Origin: Pseudoflavonifractor phocaeensis
GTDB lineage: Bacteria > Bacillota > Clostridia > Oscillospirales > Oscillospiraceae
Direction of reading: 5' to 3'
NCBI RefSeq assembly: GCF_021531815.1
Contig: NZ_JADYUM010000005.1
Location: 1-64,000, forward strand
DNA: 64,000 bases
In this document: positions 49,706 through 57,857 of the stretch, one piece after another
Numbering within the stretch: the first letter of the stretch is position 1
Layout: each line of letters starts with the position of its first letter
Position numbers and translations under genes: made by a program
The notes under the pieces: model-generated
Databases searched by the model: none
What the model saw: the letters and a program-made list of their open reading frames with translations, nothing else
Told to the model about the DNA's origin: nothing

Positions 49706-49963
49706 ATGAACGACCAGGAGAGATTGACCGATTTTCTTTGCAGCGAGAAGAAGATGTCCGCCAATTATGACAGCTATGCCTCCGAATGCGTCAGCACGAG
49801 TTTGCGGGACGACTTTCTGAAGCTCTTCAACCAGAGCCACATGACCCAGACCGACCTGTTCAAGCTGGCCCAGGCCAAGGGGTGGTATCAGGTGGAACAG
49901 GCGCCCCAAAACAAGGTGAGCCAGGCCTATACCAAGTTCTCCAACCAGCAGCCCACCAACTGA
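49706..49963 (+). CDS. CotF-like spore coat protein
   Basis: The 85-residue protein (DQERLTDFLCSEKKMSANYD, then RDDFLKLFNQSHMTQTDLF) fits the COG5577/CotF family of small helical coat proteins, ending in a Gln/Pro/Asn tail with KGWYQVEQAP. GAGGAGGGAG precedes the ATG. It forms an operon with the 61-residue gene just upstream and is ended by the terminator at 49978-50014. Expression in the mother cell under SigE/SigK is likely, though no such promoter could be fixed. Confidence 0.85.
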   Translation: MNDQERLTDFLCSEKKMSANYDSYASECVSTSLRDDFLKLFNQSHMTQTDLFKLAQAKGWYQVEQAPQNKVSQAYTKFSNQQPTN

Positions 49964-49977
49964 GCGGACACGCCGGG

Positions 49978-50014
49978 ACCGGAGAGGTGCGGTTGGCTGC
50001 ATCTCTCCGGTTTT
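49978..50014 (+). terminator. Intrinsic terminator of the coat-protein pair
   Basis: ACCGGAGAGGTGC pairs with GCATCTCTCCGGT over 13 bp with one G-U pair, followed by TTTT. Confidence 0.88.
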
Positions 50015-50057
50015 GCACTAAACAGGGAAAATTCTTGCATAAAAAAGAAAAATTTAC

Positions 50058-50086
50058 TTGACAGAAAGTGAAGAAAGGTTTACAAT
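50058..50086 (+). promoter_or_regulatory. Promoter of the structured RNA at 50093
   Basis: TTGACA (50058-50063), a 17-nt spacer and TACAAT (50081-50086), near consensus. Confidence 0.9.
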
Positions 50087-50092
50087 AATTGA

Positions 50093-50322
50093 AAGGACCG
50101 AAGCTGAGAGGCAGGTTCTGAAAAACTAATCATTATTAAAGGATTAGAGAGGAAAGAGGCGGCACAGGATGCGGAGCTTTCGTTATGTAACCCAGGGCGG
50201 CTGGCCGGGCTGCAAGCGGTGGGAGCAAAGTGTGCGCGAACGCGGGGCCTGAATGAGGGCCGGCGAATTCTGAACACGGTCTTTTTCCTCCATCGTTTGC
50301 GGCGCAGACGATGGTATTTTTA
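50093..50322 (+). ncRNA. Candidate structured RNA or long leader, class unknown
   Basis: A strong promoter starts about 230 nt of RNA with no supported reading frame. It ends in a terminator: CCATCGT (50290-50296) pairs with ACGATGG (50308-50314), followed by TATTTTTATA. Inside, AAAGGACCG near the 5' end can pair with CGGTCTTT near 50275, closing a large domain, and GGCCT/AGGGCC makes a local stem. A second hairpin CCCAT-TTCG-ATGGG (50325-50338) adjoins the ribosome site of a 42-codon gene. It could be a free regulatory RNA or a riboswitch for that gene. I matched it to no known class. Confidence 0.6.
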
Positions 50323-50357
50323 TACCCATTTCGATGGGCGGAAAGGAGTTGAACAGC

Positions 50358-50486
50358 ATGACGATGATGAAGCGCGAGGTCAATAATATTTGGTCCCGGG
50401 TCCGGTCCGACGTGGACGTGGACGATCTGATCTTCAACTATGAAGACACCCACCCCCGCGAGGAGGAGCCGTGCAGCGAGCGGTAA
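50358..50486 (+). CDS. Small acidic protein, 42 residues
   Basis: This short gene has a good AAAGGAG site 9 nt before ATG 50358 and stop TAA at 50484-50486. The product MTMMKREVNNIWSRVRSDVD continues with an acidic stretch (VDVDDLIFNYEDTHPREEE). It has one amphipathic start and an acidic tail, no signal peptide. It lies behind the structured leader and before a terminator at 50526-50566. The function is unknown. Confidence 0.7.
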   Translation: MTMMKREVNNIWSRVRSDVDVDDLIFNYEDTHPREEEPCSER

Positions 50487-50525
50487 TGAAAAGACCGCAG
50501 CCGGCCGGTGAAAGGGACGATTGAA

Positions 50526-50566
50526 CGCCGCAGCAGGATTTCGTTGATTCTGCTGCGGCGGTTTTT
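50526..50566 (+). terminator. Intrinsic terminator of the 42-residue gene
   Basis: CGCCGCAGCAG pairs perfectly with CTGCTGCGGCG, followed by GTTTTT. Confidence 0.9.
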
Positions 50567-50661
50567 GTCATTTGGGGATGGCAGACGGAAAGCCGCGGAA
50601 GATAGGGCAAGAAAAGACAAGATAGGGCAGAAAAAAGCATCGATTCTTCCGAGGGAGGTAC

Positions 50662-50690
50662 TTGCTTTATGAGGAAAGATATACTAAAAT
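50662..50690 (+). promoter_or_regulatory. oadA promoter
   Basis: TTGCTT (50662-50667), a 17-nt spacer and TAAAAT (50685-50690), about 105 nt before oadA. Confidence 0.75.
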
Positions 50691-50795
50691 GATAACAAGT
50701 GACTTCGCGGCTATTCTGACGATGCCGCTGCCCTGTGGGCAATTCCTTATGCGTGAAAAATGCTCCCGTGTGGAGCAATACGGAGGTCGATTGAC

Positions 50796-52772
50796 ATGAG
50801 AAAAGTACAGTTTACGGAGACCGTGCTGCGTGACGCCAACCAGTCGCTGATCGCTACCCGGCTGCCGTACAGCAAGTTCGAGCCCATTCTGGAGACCATG
50901 GACAAGGCCGGCTTCTACTCCGCCGAGGTCTGGGGCGGCGCCACCTTCGACGTCTGCCTGCGCTACCTGCAGGAGGACCCCTGGGACCGTCTGCGCAAGA
51001 TCCGCGCCAAGATGCCCAACACCAAGCTGCAGATGCTGCTGCGCGGCCAGAATATCCTGGGCTATAAGCACTACCCCGACGACGTGGTCCGCAAGTTCGT
51101 GGAGTACTCTGTAAAGAACGGCATCGACATCATCCGTATTTTCGACGCCCTGAACGACGTGCGCAACCTGGAAGTGGCCATCGACGAGACCAACAAGCAG
51201 GGCGCCCACGCTTCCGGCACCATCTGCTTCACCACCAGCCCTGTTCACACTCTGGAGAAGAACGTCCAGATGGTCAAGGACCTGAAGAGCATGGGCGTGC
51301 AGTCCATCTGCATCAAGGATATGGCCGGTATCATGGGCCCCAAGGAGGCCTATGACCTGTCCGCCGCCATCAAGGACGCGGTGCCTGAGCTGCCCCTGGT
51401 CATCCACACCCACTGCACCACCGGCCTGGCTTTCATGACCTGCCTGAAGGCGGTAGAGGCCGGCGCCGACGTGCTGGACACCGCCATCTCCCCCATGTCC
51501 GGCGGCACCGCCCAGCCCGCCACCGAGACGCTGGCCTATGCCCTGCGCCACCTGGGCTATGAGGTGGACCTGGACGACAAGGTGCTTATCAAGATGGCCG
51601 ATTTCTTCAAGGGCGTCCGCGCCGACTTCCTGAAGGACGGCACCCTGGATCCCATCTCCATGGCCACCGACACCCAGTGCCTGAACTACCAGATCCCCGG
51701 CGGCATGCTGTCCAACCTGATCTCCCAGCTGAAGATGATGAACGCCATCGACAAGCTGGACGAGGCCCTGGCCGAGACCCCCAAGGTCCGCGCCGACCTG
51801 GGCTATCCTCCCCTGGTCACCCCCACCAGTCAGATGGTGGGCTCCCAGGCCGTGCAGAACGTGCTGGCCGGTGAGCGCTACAAGGTGGTGGGCAAGGAGA
51901 TCAAGGCCTACTGCCGCGGTGAATACGGCCGTACTCCCGCCCCCATCGATCCCGACATCCAGAAGAAGATCCTGGGCGACACCCCCCTGGTGGAGGGCCG
52001 CTTTGCCGATTCTCTGGAGCCCGAGTTTGAGAAGACCAAGAAGGAACTGGCCGGCGTGGCCAAGAGCGACGAGGACGTCCTGTCCTACATCGCCTTCCCC
52101 CAGGTGGCCATGGCCTTCTTCAAGGACCGCGAGGCCGGCTTCCCCAAGAAGGAGGCTCCCAAGGCCGCTGCTCCCGCCCCCAAGAAGGCGGAGCCCGCAC
52201 CTCTGCCCACCTGGCAGGGCCATGTCTACTACGCCAACGTGCCCGCTCCCGTGATCAGCGGCTATACCGCCCGTCCCATCGAGCCCTTCGCCGCCACCTA
52301 TCAGCCGCCTCACCTGGTGATGGGCAACCGTGAGGACTGCACCGGCACCTTCACCGTCACCATCGACGGCAAGCCCTACCAGGTGTCCGTGGAGAAGGCC
52401 GACGGCCCCGCCGCCCCCGTGGCTGCTGCTCCCGTGGCCGCCGCTCCTGTGGCTGCCGCGCCCGTAGCCGCCCCTGTGGCCGCTCCTGCGCCTGCCGCTG
52501 CCCCCGCCCCTGCGGCTGCTCCTGCTCACGCCGCCGCTCCCGCTGCGGTGTCCGCCGGTGAGACCGCGGTGAACAGCCCCATGCCCGGCAACGTGTTCAA
52601 GGTGGAGTGCAAGGTTGGCCAGCAGGTCAACGCCGGCGATGTGCTGGTGGTCCTGGAGGCCATGAAGATGGAAATCGAGGTCTCCGCTCCCGTGGCCGGC
52701 ACCGTCAAGTCCGTCTCTGCCACCGTGGGCAGCACCGTCAACACCGACGATCTGCTGGTGGTCCTGGGCTGA
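50796..52772 (+). CDS. oadA: Oxaloacetate decarboxylase alpha subunit / carboxyltransferase with biotin domain
   Basis: The 658-residue protein has an HMGL-like barrel at about 1-260 with metal and substrate residues in ETVLRDANQS, CIKDMAG (catalytic Lys) and VIHTHCTTG. A PYC/OadA conserved domain follows to about 450, then an unusually long Ala/Pro linker. The C-terminal biotinyl domain has acceptor Lys in EAMKMEIE near residue 623. It removes CO2 from oxaloacetate (or a related acid) onto biotin, for use by the OadB pump at 961-2157. ATG 50796 has GGAGG upstream; 36 extra in-frame bases before it lack family residues. It stands alone, 48 kb from OadB. Confidence 0.93.
   Translation: MRKVQFTETVLRDANQSLIATRLPYSKFEPILETMDKAGFYSAEVWGGATFDVCLRYLQEDPWDRLRKIRAKMPNTKLQMLLRGQNILGYKHYPDDVVRKFVEYSVKNGIDIIRIFDALNDVRNLEVAIDETNKQGAHASGTICFTTSPVHTLEKNVQMVKDLKSMGVQSICIKDMAGIMGPKEAYDLSAAIKDAVPELPLVIHTHCTTGLAFMTCLKAVEAGADVLDTAISPMSGGTAQPATETLAYALRHLGYEVDLDDKVLIKMADFFKGVRADFLKDGTLDPISMATDTQCLNYQIPGGMLSNLISQLKMMNAIDKLDEALAETPKVRADLGYPPLVTPTSQMVGSQAVQNVLAGERYKVVGKEIKAYCRGEYGRTPAPIDPDIQKKILGDTPLVEGRFADSLEPEFEKTKKELAGVAKSDEDVLSYIAFPQVAMAFFKDREAGFPKKEAPKAAAPAPKKAEPAPLPTWQGHVYYANVPAPVISGYTARPIEPFAATYQPPHLVMGNREDCTGTFTVTIDGKPYQVSVEKADGPAAPVAAAPVAAAPVAAAPVAAPVAAPAPAAAPAPAAAPAHAAAPAAVSAGETAVNSPMPGNVFKVECKVGQQVNAGDVLVVLEAMKMEIEVSAPVAGTVKSVSATVGSTVNTDDLLVVLG
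52605..52672 (+). repeat. 68-nt identical DNA copy inside a biotinyl domain (copy 2)
   Basis: This is the partner of 103-170, identical over 68 nt by eye. It lies within the C-terminal biotinyl coding region of oadA. Confidence 0.8.
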
Positions 52773-52796
52773 ACCGGCTCTAAAACACAATGATGT

Positions 52797-52834
52797 AAAA
52801 ACCGAAGGACGGCATTTGCCGTCCTTCGGTTTTT
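52797..52834 (+). terminator. Intrinsic terminator of oadA
   Basis: AAAAACCGAAGGACGGC pairs perfectly with GCCGTCCTTCGGTTTTT over 17 bp around ATTT. Confidence 0.96.
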
Positions 52835-52849
52835 GTGTCCTAACAGATG

Positions 52850-52885
52850 AAATGAGGCGACTGATGGAAATCAGCCGCCTCATTT
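52850..52885 (-). terminator. Terminator of the PTS operon
   Basis: AAATGAGGCG pairs with CGCCTCATTT, and CTGAT/ATCAG stack inside. It lies after ptsI on the minus strand. Confidence 0.75.
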
Positions 52886-52923
52886 TTATGTAGCGGTTAT
52901 GAGCGGAATGTGCCCCGGGACAG

Positions 52924-54519
52924 TCAGCGCAGGTCCAATTCCCGGATATGCCGCCGCAGTCCGGGGAGGGCAGAGGGCGAGGCGGACAGCTCGTCTACGC
53001 CCAGACGCAGCAGTTGTTCGGTCATCTCCAAATCGGCCCCCAATTCGCCGCAGAGGGCGACCCGGCATCCGTGGCGGTGGGCGGCCTCCACGGCCATCCC
53101 GATCAGAGTCAGGACCGCCGGATGGTGGGGATCATAGGCGGCAGCTTCCTGGCGGTCGGCGGCCAGAGCGTATTGGGTCAGGTCGTTGGTGCCGATGGAG
53201 AAGAAGGATACCTCCCGGGCCAGCTCGCCGGCAATCAAGGCGGCGGCCGGGGTCTCGATCATAATGCCCACTTCCACAGGCCCCATGGGGACTCCTTCAG
53301 CCTCCAACTCCCGGCGGCATTCTTCCAGCAGGGCTTTGCCCCGAATGACCTCGTCCAGAGCGGAAACCATGGGAAACATGAGGGAGACGGGGCCGAAGGC
53401 GGCGGCGCGGAGAATGGCCCGCAGCTGGGGGCGAAACAGGCCGGGACGGGTCAGGGACAGGCGGATGCCCCGGCGGCCCAGGGCGGGATTCTCCTCCCGG
53501 GGCAGGTCCAGATAGGGGAGGGGCTTGTCCGCCCCCGCGTCCAGGGTCCGAATAACCACCCGGCGTCCCTCCATGGCCTGAACCACCTGGCGGTAGAGAA
53601 GAAACTGCTCCTCCTCGGTGGGGCAGCAATCCCGGTCCAGAAAGAGGAATTCGCTGCGGAACAGGCCGATCCCTTCCGCCCCCCGGGCCAGCGCCCGGCC
53701 GGCCTCCTCCGGGTGGCCGATATTGGCGAGCAGAGCGACTTTGCGGCCGTCTGAAGTGACAGCGGGAAACTGGCTGGGCTGCCGCGCTTCCTGGGTGTTG
53801 TCTTCGAAGGTTTGGACCTGAGAGAGAAGAGCGGCGTCCGGGTCCAGCCGGAGCTGGCCGGCAGTCCCGTCCAAAACTGCCTGACGCCCCTGCCAGTGCT
53901 TCTCCAGGGCGGAGACCTGCACTGTGGGCAGTTCCATGGCCCGGGCGAGAATGGCGGTGTGGCTGGAGGGGGCGCAGTGGGTGAGGACCAGCCCCAGGAG
54001 CCGTTCCCGGCCCCAGCCCAGAAGCTGAGCGGGGGAGAGGGATTCCGCCGCCAGTAGAACGGGAACGGCGGGCAGCGGGGCGTCGCGGCGTCCGGTGATC
54101 CGGTCGGACACATGCTGGGCCAGTCCGGTGATGTCGGCAGCCCGGGCCTGGAGGTAGGGGTCATCCATGGCGGAAAAGGCGTCGGCGAAGCGCTGGCCGG
54201 CTTCCATGACCCCCTCCTGGGCGGTTGCGCCGTTGCGGATCAGTTCCTCAGACGTCTCCAAAAAATCCGGGTCCTCCAGTAGCATGGCGTGGATGTGGAG
54301 CAGGTCGGTCCCGGTTTGGCCTGCTTGTGTTTGCGCGGCCGATTCCATGCCTGCCAGCTCCTCCGCAGCCTGGCGGCAGGCCAGGTGAAAACGGTCCAGT
54401 TCCCGCTGGGGCGTTGTTGGACAGGAACCGGAGTCGGGACGCGGTGTATCTTGCCGCAGAATGTGGATGGGGCCGGCGGCAACACCGGGTGCAATGGGAC
54501 GGCCGGTGATAAGCTCCAT
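52924..54519 (-). CDS. ptsI: PEP-protein phosphotransferase (PTS enzyme I)
   Basis: Enzyme I takes phosphate from PEP and passes it to HPr. The 531-residue protein has the swivelling domain with active-site His187 in CAPSSHTAILARAM and the PEP-binding barrel. The latter has GIGLFRSEFLFLDRD near 308, PALGRRGIRLS near 371, SIGTNDLTQYALAADR near 446 and CGELGAD near 498. It is shorter than typical EI (about 570) and has CAPS where most have GGxTS, so it is diverged. It follows the gene of an HPr lacking Ser46 and a PfkB kinase gene, so this looks like a dedicated rather than a general PTS. Confidence 0.9.
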   Translation of the reverse strand: MELITGRPIAPGVAAGPIHILRQDTPRPDSGSCPTTPQRELDRFHLACRQAAEELAGMESAAQTQAGQTGTDLLHIHAMLLEDPDFLETSEELIRNGATAQEGVMEAGQRFADAFSAMDDPYLQARAADITGLAQHVSDRITGRRDAPLPAVPVLLAAESLSPAQLLGWGRERLLGLVLTHCAPSSHTAILARAMELPTVQVSALEKHWQGRQAVLDGTAGQLRLDPDAALLSQVQTFEDNTQEARQPSQFPAVTSDGRKVALLANIGHPEEAGRALARGAEGIGLFRSEFLFLDRDCCPTEEEQFLLYRQVVQAMEGRRVVIRTLDAGADKPLPYLDLPREENPALGRRGIRLSLTRPGLFRPQLRAILRAAAFGPVSLMFPMVSALDEVIRGKALLEECRRELEAEGVPMGPVEVGIMIETPAAALIAGELAREVSFFSIGTNDLTQYALAADRQEAAAYDPHHPAVLTLIGMAVEAAHRHGCRVALCGELGADLEMTEQLLRLGVDELSASPSALPGLRRHIRELDLR

Positions 54520-54541
54520 GGTGACACCTCCCGGAATATGG

Positions 54542-54799
54542 TCACAAATTCGCCCGGAAAAAATTCTCCAGAAGAACGGCGTCCTGTTCCTCCTCCGGTC
54601 CCTCCAGCGTGACGGTGATCTGATCCCCCTGGGCCACACCCAGGAGCATCAGGGCCATCATCCGGTTTGCGGCGGCGGTTTGATCGCCCTTCCGAATGGT
54701 GACGGAGCTGGACAGCCGGCGGACCGTCTCCACCAGAAGTGCGGCCGGGCGTGCGTGTATTCCTACGGAATTGGTGATGGTATAGGAAAATTCTTTCAT
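54542..54799 (-). CDS. Divergent HPr with Arg at position 46
   Basis: The 85-residue protein has the HPr active-site motif GIHARPA with His15 but reads AAANRMMALMLLG where HPr normally reads NxKSIMGVMSLG. Residue 46 is therefore Arg, not Ser, and HPr kinase cannot phosphorylate it there. It would pass phosphate from the EI encoded 22 nt downstream to some enzyme II, but could not take part in Ser46-type catabolite repression with CcpA. ATG 54799 has AAGGGAG upstream. A TTG at 54808 has no room for a ribosome site. Confidence 0.9.
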   Translation of the reverse strand: MKEFSYTITNSVGIHARPAALLVETVRRLSSSVTIRKGDQTAAANRMMALMLLGVAQGDQITVTLEGPEEEQDAVLLENFFRANL

Positions 54800-54804
54800 A
54801 GAAT

Positions 54805-55764
54805 TCAACTCCCTTGTCCGGAACGGCCGAAGCCCTCCAGCTCCGCCAGGGTAGGCATGGCGGGGATGGCGCCGCTGCGGGAGCAGGTGAGGGCCGCGGC
54901 CCGGTTGGCGAAGGAGAGGATCTCCTCCAGCTCTGGGGAAGAAAGGGCCTCAAAGGGTCCGGCGGGCCGCCGGGCCAGCTTGCTGAGGACGGCCCCCAGG
55001 AAGGTGTCGCCCGCTCCGTTGGTGTCGGCCACCTGGACGGAGACGCCGGGGACCAGTCCGGTAGCCCCCTCCCAACGGTAAAAAACTCCACGGGGGCCCA
55101 GGGTGACCAGAACCATCCGGACCCCCTTGCGGGACAGGGCCAGCGCGCCCTGCTCCAGATCCTCCGTGCCGGTGAGCAGCTGCAATTCCTCATCGGACAC
55201 TTTCAGTAGGTCCACCATGGGCAGGGGAATGGTCATCCACTGGATGGCCGACTCCCGGGAGGGCCAGAGGGCGGAGCGGTAGTTGGGGTCAAAGCTGATG
55301 AGGGAGCCGTTGGCCTTGGCCTGCCGGGCGGCAAAAATGGTGGCGGACCGGGATAAACCGGCGGTGAGGCTCACCGAACCGAAGTGGAGGAAGGTGGCGT
55401 TCCGGGGCAGGTGTTCCTCCACCTCGCGGGTGGTCAGTGTCTGGTCCGCGCCCCGAAGGAAGCGGAAGGACCGCTCTCCCTGGGGAGAAATGGTCACTGT
55501 GGCCAGTGTGGTGGGCAGGTCACCGCGGCAGACGCCGGAGGTGTCCACGCCGTTGTTTTGAAGGGTGCGGACCAGAGTGTCGCCAAAGCCGTCCTGTCCC
55601 ACCTTGCCCAGAAAGGAACAGGAGGCCCCGAGGCGGGCGGCGGCAACTGCTACATTGGCGGGCGCGCCGCCGGGATAGGCGGCAAACATGCCGTTCCCCT
55701 GTGGATCGGTCCCGATCTGGGTCAGATCAATCAAAATTTCGCCGATGCTGGTAATGTCGTGCAT
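54805..55764 (-). CDS. PfkB-family sugar kinase (fructokinase-like)
   Basis: The 319-residue ribokinase-fold enzyme phosphorylates a sugar with ATP. It has the PfkB signature 1 region GGAPANVAVAAARLG near 32-46 and the catalytic-Asp motif DTNGAGDTF near 248-256 (signature 2). The overall sequence (SIGEILIDL, FDPNYRSALW) fits fructokinase better than ribokinase or adenosine kinase, but the exact sugar is not fixed. It is the first gene of an operon with HPr and EI. GGAGGGCCCC precedes the ATG. Confidence 0.9.
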   Translation of the reverse strand: MHDITSIGEILIDLTQIGTDPQGNGMFAAYPGGAPANVAVAAARLGASCSFLGKVGQDGFGDTLVRTLQNNGVDTSGVCRGDLPTTLATVTISPQGERSFRFLRGADQTLTTREVEEHLPRNATFLHFGSVSLTAGLSRSATIFAARQAKANGSLISFDPNYRSALWPSRESAIQWMTIPLPMVDLLKVSDEELQLLTGTEDLEQGALALSRKGVRMVLVTLGPRGVFYRWEGATGLVPGVSVQVADTNGAGDTFLGAVLSKLARRPAGPFEALSSPELEEILSFANRAAALTCSRSGAIPAMPTLAELEGFGRSGQGS

Positions 55765-55826
55765 GGGAGGGGCCCTCCTTTCGTTGAAGTTCCGATGCCG
55801 TTCAACCGGCCCGTATGGCCGGATTG

Positions 55827-55840
55827 TTTCGTTTGATTCA
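55827..55840 (-). repeat. 14-nt element TGAATCAAACGAAA (copy 1, minus strand)
   Basis: It begins immediately after the -10 of the PfkB promoter and covers its transcription start. The second copy lies at 56087-56100 on the plus strand, 9 nt after the -10 of spoIIGA. Confidence 0.75.
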
Positions 55841-55868
55841 TAATACCATATTCAGAGACGGGGAACAA
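55840..55868 (-). promoter_or_regulatory. Promoter of the PfkB-HPr-EI operon
   Basis: Minus strand TTGTTC (55868-55863), a 17-nt spacer and TATTAT (55845-55840). Confidence 0.75.
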
Positions 55869-56036
55869 GGGCAATCCGAAAACACCGCCAAAAAATCCTG
55901 CTTTTCCCGTGAAATCCCCACAAAGCGCCGGGGATCATCCGAAATTTGTAGGGGAAGAACCGCCTGCGTGCACCGGGCCGGCGTTTTCGGAGGGAACGGG
56001 GCGGAACATGGCGTCTCGGGACAAAGAGAGTTCCGC

Positions 56037-56077
56037 CGCCGAATTTGACTCCTTTCTCCCGGCCAAGCCCCTATAAT
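56037..56077 (+). promoter_or_regulatory. spoIIG promoter with 21-nt spacer and possible Spo0A box
   Basis: TTGACT (56045-56050) and TATAAT (56072-56077) are near consensus but 21 bp apart. The spoIIG promoter of Bacillus subtilis has the same defect (22 bp) and is rescued by phosphorylated Spo0A. CGCCGAA (56037-56043), one base off the TGNCGAA Spo0A box, abuts the -35. Function by analogy. Confidence 0.65.
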
Positions 56078-56086
56078 AACCTCTGT

Positions 56087-56100
56087 TGAATCAAACGAAA
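56087..56100 (+). repeat. 14-nt element TGAATCAAACGAAA (copy 2, plus strand)
   Basis: Exact inverted partner of 55827-55840, 260 bp away. Both copies lie just after promoter -10 elements. Confidence 0.75.
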
Positions 56101-56146
56101 AGCGGTTGCTCCGTGCGGTCGCGCCAACAGAGGACCGGGAGGGGGA

Positions 56147-57022
56147 GTGGCGGTGGTCATCTATGTGGATACCCTGTTTCTGCTCAACGCCCTGGTGGAC
56201 TACCTGCTGCTGCTGGGTGCGGCCCGGCTGGCGGGGGAACCCCTGCGGCGGCTCCAGTTTGGAGCCGGAGCGGCGCTGGGCGGGCTGTATGCCGTGGCTC
56301 TGTTCCTGCCCGGCATGGGCTTTCTGAACCATCCCCTGTGCAGAGTGGCCGCGGGAGTGCTGATGGTGATGGCCGCCTATGGAGGCAGCAGAAGGCTTCT
56401 GCGGCAGGGACTGATTTTTCTGGCGCTGACCTGCGCCTTCGGGGGCGGAGTGGTGGCCATCGGTCTGCTGGGAGGCCAGGGATTGGCGTTGGGGCCACAG
56501 GGGGTTTTTTACTCCAAACTGGATCTGAACATGGTTTTGCTGTCAGCGGCCTTCTGTTATGGGATTCTGACAGTGGCCTTTCAGCGGCTGGGGAAGCATA
56601 CGGCCCTGAACGGAGAGCTGGTGGAGGCGAAGCTGACCTTGGGAAAGCGGACGGTGAAGCTGACCGCCCTGGTGGATACGGGAAACACCCTGACCGATCC
56701 GGTTTCCGGGCGCCCTGTCATGGTGGCGGAAGGGGAAAGCCTGGGCCCCCTGTTCCCGGGGGACCGGTGCCCCGGCCCGGAGGACCTGCGGGAACCGGCG
56801 GGGGCGCTGGACCGGCTGAGCAGGGGAGAATGGAGAGGCCGGTTTCGGCTGCTGCCCTACCGGGCGGTGGGGGTGGACCGGGGGCTGCTGCTGGCCCTGC
56901 GGGTGGATCGGTTGGAACTGAATGGTGTGGACCAGGGCGGGATCCTGGTGGCGCTGTCTCCCACGCCAGTGTCAGACGGGGGAGGGTACCGGGCGCTGGT
57001 GGGAGCCGTCCGGGGAGGATAG
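56147..57022 (+). CDS. spoIIGA: Sigma-E processing peptidase
   Basis: SpoIIGA is a membrane aspartic protease that cuts the pro-sequence off sigma-E in the mother cell during sporulation. The 291-residue protein has five hydrophobic segments in the first half ([18 protein letters not shown] and further). The catalytic motif [15 protein letters not shown], with Asp177, begins the soluble half. A GTG at 56147 is given; the GTG at 56153 is better spaced from GGGAGG and may be the true start. The sigE gene follows 22 nt after the stop, the standard order. Confidence 0.95.
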   Translation: MAVVIYVDTLFLLNALVDYLLLLGAARLAGEPLRRLQFGAGAALGGLYAVALFLPGMGFLNHPLCRVAAGVLMVMAAYGGSRRLLRQGLIFLALTCAFGGGVVAIGLLGGQGLALGPQGVFYSKLDLNMVLLSAAFCYGILTVAFQRLGKHTALNGELVEAKLTLGKRTVKLTALVDTGNTLTDPVSGRPVMVAEGESLGPLFPGDRCPGPEDLREPAGALDRLSRGEWRGRFRLLPYRAVGVDRGLLLALRVDRLELNGVDQGGILVALSPTPVSDGGGYRALVGAVRGG

Positions 57023-57044
57023 TGCGGAAAGGTCGGAGGAGTGC

Positions 57045-57767
57045 ATGAAAGGAATATTCTGGAGCCTGAAAGATCGCCTGGGGTCTATCTTGACACGGCT
57101 GGGCCTGTGCCTGCCGGGAAAAGTGATGTACATAGGGGGCAGCGACACCCTGCCCCCGCCGCTGAGCCGGGAGGAAGAAGCCGGGATGATCGCACGCCTG
57201 GGGGAGGGGGACAGTCAGGCGCGGAATCTGCTGATCGAGCACAACCTCCGCCTGGTGGCCTATATTGCCCGACGGTTTGAGAATACCGGGATCAACATCG
57301 AAGATCTGATCTCCATCGGCACCATTGGCCTGATCAAAGCGGTGGGCACTTACCAGCCGGACCGCAGCATCAAACTGGCCACCTACGCCAGCCGGTGCAT
57401 CGAAAATGAGATCCTGATGTACCTGCGCAAGACGGCCAGCCAGAAAACGGAGCTGTCCTTTGATGAACCGCTGAACACCGACTGGGACGGCAACGAGCTG
57501 CTACTGTCCGATGTGCTGGGTACCGACGGGGACCTGGTCATGCGGCCCATTGAAGCGGATGTGGACCGGCAGCTGCTGCGCCGGGCCATGGACCGGCTGG
57601 AGGAGCGGGAGCGCACCATCATCACCCTGCGTTTTGGCCTGGACGGGCGCCGTGAACGGACGCAGAAGGAGGTGGCCGATCAGCTGGGTATTTCCCAGTC
57701 CTACATCTCCCGTCTGGAGAAGCGGATCATCGCCCGGCTGAAAAAGGAGATCATAAGAATGATGTGA
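57045..57767 (+). CDS. sigE: Sporulation sigma factor E precursor
   Basis: The 240-residue sigma-70 family protein starts with a pro-sequence ([20 protein letters not shown]) and the conserved cleavage region [19 protein letters not shown] near 27-45, as in Bacillus pro-sigma-E. Region 2 has [26 protein letters not shown], and region 4 ends with a helix-turn-helix ([22 protein letters not shown]). It directs mother-cell gene expression once cut by SpoIIGA. The ATG at 57045 has GGAGGAG upstream. Confidence 0.97.
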   Translation: MKGIFWSLKDRLGSILTRLGLCLPGKVMYIGGSDTLPPPLSREEEAGMIARLGEGDSQARNLLIEHNLRLVAYIARRFENTGINIEDLISIGTIGLIKAVGTYQPDRSIKLATYASRCIENEILMYLRKTASQKTELSFDEPLNTDWDGNELLLSDVLGTDGDLVMRPIEADVDRQLLRRAMDRLEERERTIITLRFGLDGRRERTQKEVADQLGISQSYISRLEKRIIARLKKEIIRMM

Positions 57768-57821
57768 ATGGCAGCCGGGTGAGGAGAAGGCGGGGACGCG
57801 CGCGTGGAAAGAGAGGAAAAA

Positions 57822-57852
57822 GGAGCCGGTCATTGTGACCGGCTCCTTCTCT
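57822..57852. terminator. Bidirectional terminator between sigE and the XRE gene
   Basis: GGAGCCGGTCA pairs with TGACCGGCTCC around TTG. Outer AAAGAGAG/CTCTTT lengthens the stem. Confidence 0.88.
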
Positions 57853-57857
57853 TTCGT

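Noticed and set aside
50093-50322. RNase P RNA, because GAGGAAAG occurs
   Set aside because: The RNA is too short and lacks the other conserved RNase P elements in order.
50667-52883. 738-codon frame opposite to oadA
   Set aside because: Gly/His/Val-rich shadow of a clear gene.
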